Assembly: GCA_943331195.2 (NCBI GenBank)
Contig: CALQKQ020000062.1
Location: 1-11,834, forward strand
DNA length: 11,834 nt
Origin: Akkermansia muciniphila
GTDB lineage: Bacteria; Verrucomicrobiota; Verrucomicrobiia; Verrucomicrobiales; V1-33
Reading direction: 5' to 3'
Shown piece after piece: positions 6,051-11,834 of this stretch. Position 1 is the first letter of the stretch. Every line of letters starts with the position of its first letter. Made by a program: the position numbers and the translations under genes. The notes beneath the pieces were generated by a model. The model ran no database searches, was not told the DNA's origin, and saw only the letters and a program-made list of their open reading frames with translations.

Positions 6051-7409
6051 TCAAACCGCCGCAGGGTCTGGGTGCTCCCAAGGAGCGCGGTAGGGCCGCG
6101 CCAACAGGGCATTGGCCTCGGGATCGTCTTTGATCTGCCCCGCCGGGCCCGCCGCAGGATCGTAGCGCAACGTGCGACCGCACTTCATCGCGAGATTAGC
6201 TAGGATACAGGAGGCGCTAGAAATGTGGCCCTGCTCAATGTCCGCCACCGGTTGGCCCCGGCTCGCGATGTTGCGCAACAGGTCCTTGAGGTGCCCGCGC
6301 ACTGCCGGAGCCACGTTCCGCTCCAGATCCTTCTCCTCCCGATCTTCCGGGTATTGGTCCAATTCCATCACGCAATCGCGATGCCGCGACTCCCCCTGCA
6401 GCGGGATGAAATCATAACTGTTCACGCTCAATTTCAGCGTCCCCTTCTCTCCGTAAATCACCGCGCCCCAGGGATACTTGGCGTCGGCAGCCGCTCCCCA
6501 GGCGCGATGCGTCCACACCACATTGAGCTCCGGATAGGCGAACGTCGCCGTCTGGCTATCCGTAATATTGGCCCGGCTCCCCGGATCCATGAAAATGCCG
6601 CCCGCACTGGAAATGGAACTCGGCCAGCCGAGATCAAGCATCCAGCGCACCATGTCAAACATGTGCACGCACATGTCGCCCACGATGCCATTCCCGTATT
6701 CCATAAAAGCGCGCCAGGAGCGCGGATGCACGATGGGATTGTACGGCCGCAGCGGTGCCGGTCCCGTCCACATCTCGTAGTCGAAATGCGCCGGAGCCAC
6801 CGCATCCGCATCGCGGCGCGTCGAACGCATGTGATAATAACAAAACATATCAACATGAGCCACCTTCCCTAATTTTCCCGTTTTAACGATCTCATTCATC
6901 GCCTCCACCAAGTGCGGGGTGCTGCGCCGCTGCGTCCCCACCTGGACGACCCGGCCGTACTTCCGCGCCGCCGCCACCATCGCCGCGCTTTCTACCACAT
7001 CTACCCCCGTAGGCTTCTGCACATAAACGTCAGCTCCAGCCTTCACCGCCTCAATCATCGAAAGCGCGTGCCAGTGGTCGGGCGTGCCGATGAGCACGAG
7101 ATCCAAATCCCGCTCCTTGAGCATCTCGCGGTAGTCGCGATAGAGCCGCGGCACTTTTTTGGAAAGTTGCCGACTCGCCGTCAACTCGCCCGCCTCTTGC
7201 AACATGATTTGATCCACGTCGCAAAGCGAGACTACCTCCACCGGAGCCACCTGGATCAGGCGCAGCAAGTCCGTCTTGCCATACCAACCCGTCCCAATCA
7301 AGCCCACGCGCTTTTTCATGCCCCCAAATTCATCGCCAAAGGCCGGGCGACCCGACAAAATAAAAGGAGCGGCGGCAGCAGCAGTCTGCAAAAAGTGGCG
7401 TCGTTGCAT
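6051..7409 (-). CDS. Tat-exported Gfo/Idh/MocA-family oxidoreductase
   Basis: The 452-residue product starts MQRRHFLQTAAAAAPFILSG, a twin-arginine signal of the short RRxF type common in planctomycete and verrucomicrobial members. The NAD(P)-binding Rossmann domain begins at residue 34 (VGLIGTGWYGK, GxGxxG at 39-44). TPDHWHA (109-115) and VQKPTG (130-135) follow; the usual catalytic motif is EKP, and K132 is kept. GDMCVHMFDMVRWMLDLG provides the substrate-side His/Asp pattern of the C-terminal domain. Family members oxidise or epimerise sugars and cyclitols with NAD(P); the substrate is not inferable. Start ATG 7409 has AGG five bases upstream. The frame reaches ATG 7508, but that would bury the Tat signal, so it is rejected. 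M31 (7319) could give a non-exported form. It diverges from the VF530 gene across 117 bases. Confidence 0.92.
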   Translation of the reverse strand: MQRRHFLQTAAAAAPFILSGRPAFGDEFGGMKKRVGLIGTGWYGKTDLLRLIQVAPVEVVSLCDVDQIMLQEAGELTASRQLSKKVPRLYRDYREMLKERDLDLVLIGTPDHWHALSMIEAVKAGADVYVQKPTGVDVVESAAMVAAARKYGRVVQVGTQRRSTPHLVEAMNEIVKTGKLGKVAHVDMFCYYHMRSTRRDADAVAPAHFDYEMWTGPAPLRPYNPIVHPRSWRAFMEYGNGIVGDMCVHMFDMVRWMLDLGWPSSISSAGGIFMDPGSRANITDSQTATFAYPELNVVWTHRAWGAAADAKYPWGAVIYGEKGTLKLSVNSYDFIPLQGESRHRDCVMELDQYPEDREEKDLERNVAPAVRGHLKDLLRNIASRGQPVADIEQGHISSASCILANLAMKCGRTLRYDPAAGPAGQIKDDPEANALLARPYRAPWEHPDPAAV

Positions 7410-7526
7410 AATCCTGTCTACTAGGGCCTCGCGGCCCCCTTGGCAAGCCCGGCCGCTCGCCACAAACCCGATTGCCCCGCCGCCCCGCCCACCCCAGCCT
7501 GTCAGCACGCGCCACGTTTCCCTCCC

Positions 7527-7802
7527 ATGCCCGATCCCGCCCCCCGCCCCGAAGACGCCTCCCCTCCCCTAAGCCCCGAGGCCCCCGCCTTTCGCTCACG
7601 CGACCCCCTCCACGGCGTCACCCTCGAGACCATCCTGCGGCACCTCGTCGACTACCACGGCTGGCCCGGCCTCGCCGATCGCATTCCGGTGCGCTGTTTC
7701 ATGTTCGACCCCACCATCACCAGCAGCTTGAAATTCCTCCGCAAAACCCCCTGGGCCCGCCTCAAGCTGGAGAACCTCTACCGGGACCTCTTGGCCCGCT
7801 GA
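7527..7802 (+). CDS. VF530 family (DUF2132) DNA-binding protein
   Basis: This is a small protein of 91 residues. From residue 26 on it matches the VF530/DUF2132 family closely: DPLHGVTLETIL (26-37), HGWPGLADRIPVRCF (44-58), DPTITSSLKFLRKTPWAR (61-78) and a final LENLY (81-85). The family is named after a structurally studied Vibrio fischeri protein reported to bind DNA; its biological role is unclear. The first 25 residues are an extra Pro/Ala-rich tail (8 Pro in the first 20) and look disordered. ATG 7527 is chosen over ATG 7440, which would add 29 low-complexity residues. There is no Shine-Dalgarno; the preceding bases are CGTTTCCCTCCC. The gene stands alone, divergent from the oxidoreductase and ending 22 bases before the stop of the CotH gene. 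Confidence 0.9.
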   Translation: MPDPAPRPEDASPPLSPEAPAFRSRDPLHGVTLETILRHLVDYHGWPGLADRIPVRCFMFDPTITSSLKFLRKTPWARLKLENLYRDLLAR

Positions 7803-7831
7803 GCGCTCCCCAGCTTCCCCAAGCTCAGCGC
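7803..7831. terminator. two-tier hairpin between convergent genes (bidirectional terminator candidate)
   Basis: Immediately after the VF530 stop codon, an outer stem GCGCT/AGCGC (7803-7807 with 7827-7831) encloses an inner stem AGCTT-CCCC-AAGCT (7812-7825). An internal loop of CCCC opposite C separates them. The structure covers the whole 22-base gap and the last bases of the CotH gene, so it would be transcribed from both sides. There is no T-run, so it is not a classic intrinsic terminator. Its position between two stop codons is the main argument for a role in ending or stabilising both transcripts. Confidence 0.3.
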
Positions 7832-10800
7832 AGGCGAACCTTGGCCCGGAAGAAAACCTGCGGGCGCCCCGCCAGCTCCTCCGGCACGCCAAAGGTAAGG
7901 CTAGTGGGGCTACTGCCAAGAAATACCGCAGGGCTCCAGCTCCCCAGGTCGGGGCTGACTTCGCCCAAGATCTCGGCGTCGTCGGCGTTGGCGATCCGCG
8001 GCACCGTGAAACCGCCCTCGCTGGCTACGGCCACCGGGTTGGGCCCCAGGGCGTACTCTAGTAGATTAGACCAACCATCCCCATCCGCGTCCCCCGCCGC
8101 ATCGCCCGTGAATGGCACATGATCGGAACCCCCCGGGTTTCCCCCGCTCGCGGTGCTGGCGCGCCAATTCTGCGGCTGCCCATGATCCGGATTGGTCAGG
8201 GGAGCGATTAATACTAAGCTCGGGCCCTCGCCGTCAGGCGCGGTGGGCCACGGTGCCTTGTCGCCATAGACAAAATCCCGAATCACCACTCCCCCCGGCC
8301 CCTCCAGGCGCACCCGGTCTCCCCCATTGCTCAGCGCCGTGCCGCTGAGGAAACCCGCCGCCGCAATCACTAGCCTCGCCCCCGGTTCCACAACCGTGCC
8401 CGCCGCAAAAGCATAGTCCAAGCCCACGCTGAAACCGCAGCCGGTGAGGTCGATGCGGTTCACCGCAGAGATGTTCATGATCTCAAGGAATTCGCTACCG
8501 CCCGCCGCCGGATGATAGTGAATTTCGCTGATCACGGTATTCGCCGCACTGGCCTGCACCGTGGTCGAGGTGTTGGTGATGCCAATGCTATCGCTGCCCA
8601 CCGCCACCCCCCGGCGATCGTAAGCCGTGAAGGCTAGGGCGTTGCTGCCGCCGCTCAGCGGCACCTTGATGCGCCAGGAGTTTTGGTTCAGCCACTCCAC
8701 CGGCAGCGATTCCGGAGACTGGCCCAGCCGTATCTCCGCCACGTCAACCCAGCCCTTCCCCTCCAATACCACCTGCGACCCGTCCGCCGCGAAGTCCGCC
8801 CCCGCGTTGGTGCTAATGCTAAAAGCCACCGGCGGCACCTGGCTGTTGATTTGACTCAACACATAAGTGCGGCGACTATTTATATTGCTAGTGTAAGCGC
8901 TGTAGCTCACCCCCGCCAGGCTGCCGTAATTTGCCAGCCAAGGCGTCATATAGCCACTGTTGAAAGTGGTGTCGATGATGTGTTTGAGGTGCCCCAAAAA
9001 GAGCCGCTTGAAGCGCGGCCGACTGATCACCTTTTGCAGGTTGCTGTCCCCGGAGAGCGGCGCGTTGGTCGCCAAACTGAAGACAAAGTTCCAGTCCCAC
9101 GGAATCGCCGAAATCTTCCCGTCCGCCGTCGGCGGCATGTAAAAATTGATATTGTGAGGATTGCCTTGAGTGTAAGTATCGTTGATCCCAAAGAGCGACA
9201 TCATCGCGAAGCAGCGCATCCACTCATTCACGTCCATGAGGGGTTCGATGGCGCTCTCAAAGGCCGCCGCCTGCAGCGCCGTGCTCGTGGGCAGACTCAT
9301 CGCCCGGCACATCTGCACGAAGCGGGCATTGTCGTTGCGCGAAAAGTTATTCAGCCACCGGAACGAATGGCGGTATTGCTCCGGATCCGCACCGAGGTCG
9401 GCAATGTCCAAATTGCCCACCCAGCTCATGCCATTGGTCGTGAAATCCTTGAATCCCTCCGCATTCCCCGCAGGAATGGTTCCGTTAGCAACGGTGAGCG
9501 TCGGAAACCGAATCCCCTCCATCTTGAACTGGGTCCCCTCAGATCCCTCCGGATAAAATTCATCGAGCCAACTGTTGCTAAAGCGCTCCATCTCTAAGCG
9601 CGCCGGCCCCCGGATGTCGCTGCGAAAACTGATCAACTGAATGATGTCGTTGTAGTTGTCCGGCAGGCCTCCCGCCGCATTGATGGCGTGCTTGACCACA
9701 ATCTCCTCAATGCCGCCGATCCGCGCCGAAACGGTGCGCTGCGTCCCGCGGAATAAGTGGTCCGCAGGAAAGGTGAGGCTCTCCCCCGAAGTGCCCAGAT
9801 TCCCCCGGCTATACATGCTGCCGCGCAGGCGGATTTTGCTGTTATAAAAAATCTCTTTCTCGTTGTGCACGATGGTGCAGCCGCGGCGGCGGTTGCTCAT
9901 GATGTTCAAACTGCTCGCCAGGGCATTGGCATCTGCCGTGGTCGTGATGACCCGCAGGTTCTGTTTGTTCCCCGCCGCCGCCCCTTCGTTCACCTTGATA
10001 AGCGCCCGCGAAGCAGGCCCTCCCGGCGGCCACTGCGCCGTGGACGGAACCGCCGCCGCATCACTCCCCTCGACATAAAACTGCGTCACCGCATTCGCCA
10101 CCTGCCCAGGAATGGTGCCCGTATAAAAGCCATCGGTGCCCAGTGCCATCGGCACGGAAGTAAAGGCCGCCGTCCCATTCACGCTATATTTGAGCGCCAC
10201 CGCTCCCATCCCCTGGGGGTCGCTCGCCAGCGTGCTCACCGTCACCGCTTGCCCCACCGCCGGCACTGCCGGAGCATGGCGCGTCTGCGAAAACGTCGGC
10301 CCAAGAGTCGCCTGATACGTAGAATTCTGCATCCCCGGAGTGCCGCTCTCCGCAGGCAAGTCGAGCAGGAAGGTCTTCGCTACCTTGTTATAATAAAATT
10401 CCGTGTGCAGCCAGGGACAACCCCGCAGCCACTTGGCGCGCAGCGAAATGGTATATTGCCGGTTGTTCACCACTGGCACAATCGCCGTGCCCGACTTGAG
10501 CGTCGTTTCCAAAAGATTGTGCAAATAAAACAACGGACCCGAAGCCCGCAATTGCAGCACCGGATTGCCCGCATGGTCCACAACCCCCGACAAGTCGTGA
10601 TTCCCCAAAAGGCGCCACTTGGCGGTGGTTCCGGTGGTGAAGCTGCCGTTCTGCATCAGTTCCACCGCAGGGGCGGTGGTGATTTCCCTCACCGAAATAT
10701 CATCGACGAGCACTTCCCCCTCTTCCAAAAGTCCCATGCGCAATTCGTGGAAGGCGGTGGTTCCCGTCGTCGTGATCGTAGGCGAATAAATCGGCGTCTT

Positions 10801-11834
10801 CGCCGCAGCCGTAAACGTGTAGTTCTGCCATGCCGATCGAGCGGTTTCGTCGCTGGCCGCCCAACTTTCCGGGCTGGCATTGTCCGCCTCCGGATGCTTC
10901 AACTCCAAACTGCTCCCCAAGCCATCCGTGAACAACGGCCAGGGCTCCTTGTCGCGGTAAAACACCTCATCCACCGCGTTCCCCAAGGCGTCGCGCAGCA
11001 CGATCCGCTCGCCCCGATTGCTCAGGCTCCCCGAAAAATCCCCCAGCACCGGCACTCCAGGGTGCGCTAGGGCAAAGGCCACCGCCTGGTTAGACAAACA
11101 CAAGTACGCCCCCGGGGCCAACACTGTGCCCGCCGGGGCCCGCCAGCTGACCGCCTCGTCCAAACTCCATTGGCTTAAGTCGACCGCCACATCCGACTTG
11201 TTATAAAGCTCGATCCACTCCTCGTCGTTGTCCGCGAAGGGCTGGAACTGAGGGCGGCGGTGATACATGATTTCATTGATGACGATGCCATTGGCCAAGG
11301 CGATGCGGTTGGGCGCGCCCGGGCTGCGGTCTGCGGCGGACTCCGAAGCCAAAAACTCCCCTGGTCCCCGTCCCGCCGCGGGCGGGCGGCGCAGGCGGTG
11401 GCGCTGCACGTGCACCGTGCCCCCATCCACCACCCCCTCCTTTGCGGCAGTGAAGAGAAAGACCTTTTCCCCGCCTAACGGATGCAGGCCGGTGACCGCT
11501 TCGTCCAAAACCAAAAAGCCGCCCGCCGCTAGGGTGGTGCTCGGCAGGGTGTAGGCCGCCCCGCCGCTAGTCTCCACCACCATCCCCCCCAAAGGCAGCG
11601 CGCTGGCCCCATCGTTGTAGAGTTCCAGCCAGGCCGCGCCCGCCGCTTCCGCCGTGATTTCATTGATCACCAGCGGCAGCATGGCACCGCTAAATCCACC
11701 CGATTCCCGCGTGCCAAACACCTCAATTTCATTCAACCCCACTTGGCTCCCATACGCCGAAGTGAGCGCTTCAAACTTCACATACCGCACCGTAGCCTCC
11801 TTCAGCCCATTGGCCGCCCCGAAGGCATCAGCCG
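7825..11834 (-). CDS. lamin-tail/CotH-kinase multidomain extracellular protein (N-terminus beyond window)
   Basis: The frame is open to the right edge and GTG 11790 is internal: FGAANGLKEATVRYVKFEAL and NEIEVFGT look like the end of a discoidin-type domain. Counting from that GTG as 1, the order is: lamin-tail domain 1 (about 40-165), lamin-tail 2 (168-320, VINEIMYHRR, EEWIELYN), a jelly-roll carbohydrate-binding-like module (323-480, LMQNGSF), an Ig/Fn3-like module (500-600), and CotH kinase (about 605-985). A beta domain (990-1075), lamin-tail 3 (1083-1215, ISEIHYHP, SEFLEIMNIS) and DADGDGWSNLLEYALGPNP (1234-1252) follow. The CotH core has KIRLRG, EGTQFKMEG and IPWDWNFVFS. CotH-type enzymes are atypical protein kinases. 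Cell-surface or secreted location is inferred from the domains; the signal peptide and promoter lie outside. The C-terminus resembles that of large verrucomicrobial exported proteins and carries no PEP-CTERM motif. Confidence 0.9.
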   Translation of the reverse strand, partial: ADAFGAANGLKEATVRYVKFEALTSAYGSQVGLNEIEVFGTRESGGFSGAMLPLVINEITAEAAGAAWLELYNDGASALPLGGMVVETSGGAAYTLPSTTLAAGGFLVLDEAVTGLHPLGGEKVFLFTAAKEGVVDGGTVHVQRHRLRRPPAAGRGPGEFLASESAADRSPGAPNRIALANGIVINEIMYHRRPQFQPFADNDEEWIELYNKSDVAVDLSQWSLDEAVSWRAPAGTVLAPGAYLCLSNQAVAFALAHPGVPVLGDFSGSLSNRGERIVLRDALGNAVDEVFYRDKEPWPLFTDGLGSSLELKHPEADNASPESWAASDETARSAWQNYTFTAAAKTPIYSPTITTTGTTAFHELRMGLLEEGEVLVDDISVREITTAPAVELMQNGSFTTGTTAKWRLLGNHDLSGVVDHAGNPVLQLRASGPLFYLHNLLETTLKSGTAIVPVVNNRQYTISLRAKWLRGCPWLHTEFYYNKVAKTFLLDLPAESGTPGMQNSTYQATLGPTFSQTRHAPAVPAVGQAVTVSTLASDPQGMGAVALKYSVNGTAAFTSVPMALGTDGFYTGTIPGQVANAVTQFYVEGSDAAAVPSTAQWPPGGPASRALIKVNEGAAAGNKQNLRVITTTADANALASSLNIMSNRRRGCTIVHNEKEIFYNSKIRLRGSMYSRGNLGTSGESLTFPADHLFRGTQRTVSARIGGIEEIVVKHAINAAGGLPDNYNDIIQLISFRSDIRGPARLEMERFSNSWLDEFYPEGSEGTQFKMEGIRFPTLTVANGTIPAGNAEGFKDFTTNGMSWVGNLDIADLGADPEQYRHSFRWLNNFSRNDNARFVQMCRAMSLPTSTALQAAAFESAIEPLMDVNEWMRCFAMMSLFGINDTYTQGNPHNINFYMPPTADGKISAIPWDWNFVFSLATNAPLSGDSNLQKVISRPRFKRLFLGHLKHIIDTTFNSGYMTPWLANYGSLAGVSYSAYTSNINSRRTYVLSQINSQVPPVAFSISTNAGADFAADGSQVVLEGKGWVDVAEIRLGQSPESLPVEWLNQNSWRIKVPLSGGSNALAFTAYDRRGVAVGSDSIGITNTSTTVQASAANTVISEIHYHPAAGGSEFLEIMNISAVNRIDLTGCGFSVGLDYAFAAGTVVEPGARLVIAAAGFLSGTALSNGGDRVRLEGPGGVVIRDFVYGDKAPWPTAPDGEGPSLVLIAPLTNPDHGQPQNWRASTASGGNPGGSDHVPFTGDAAGDADGDGWSNLLEYALGPNPVAVASEGGFTVPRIANADDAEILGEVSPDLGSWSPAVFLGSSPTSLTFGVPEELAGRPQVFFRAKVRLR

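Noticed and set aside
11330..11450. possible double frameshift in lamin-tail domain 1 (odd segment TVHVQRHRLRRPPAAGRG)
   Set aside because: The frame resumes normally at GEFLAS and SPGAPN, and the other two frames give no better family match, so local divergence is more likely than an error.

Overview
The window looks like chromosomal DNA from a high-GC member of the Verrucomicrobiota. The clearest sign is the very large exported protein on the minus strand at the right. It combines lamin-tail domains, a CotH-kinase domain, a calcium-loop motif followed by LLEYALGPNP, and a C-terminal tail of a kind I know from large exported proteins of this phylum. A Tat-exported Gfo/Idh/MocA oxidoreductase and a VF530 protein fit that assignment. 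This is a judgement from protein style; no rRNA or other taxonomic marker is present.

Layout. Positions 1-874 hold no gene I can support. They contain what may be the decayed end of an IS21-type insertion sequence (238-280) and an orphan sigma70-like promoter (470-498) followed by small hairpins. Seven genes follow in strictly alternating orientation: (-) an exported double-psi beta-barrel (RlpA-like) protein, 875-1831; (+) an exported LolA-like/C45 acyltransferase fusion, 1982-3898; (-) a left-handed beta-helix acyltransferase, 3955-4587; (+) an RlmI-type rRNA methyltransferase, 4759-5985; (-) a Tat-exported Gfo/Idh/MocA oxidoreductase, 6051-7409; (+) a VF530 DNA-binding protein, 7527-7802; (-) a lamin-tail/CotH protein, 7825 to beyond the right edge.

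No two neighbouring genes share a strand, so there is no operon here. The genes need not work together: each would be transcribed alone from a divergent spacer, and convergent pairs end 22-65 bases apart. Four of the seven products carry or imply an export signal or extracellular domains (barrel protein, C45 fusion, oxidoreductase, CotH protein), so envelope and secreted functions dominate. The methyltransferase and VF530 protein are housekeeping.

The strongest genome-level signal is strand asymmetry. Plus-strand genes end nearly every codon in C, while minus-strand genes prefer G. This produces long stop-free antisense frames that are not genes, and it suggests the plus strand is the lagging strand. 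I found no CRISPR array, tRNA, rRNA, defence system or biosynthetic cluster. The best candidates for something little described are the LolA-like/C45 fusion, the cysteine-rich barrel protein, the CotH domain with an altered acidic motif, and the possible orphan transcript near position 505.
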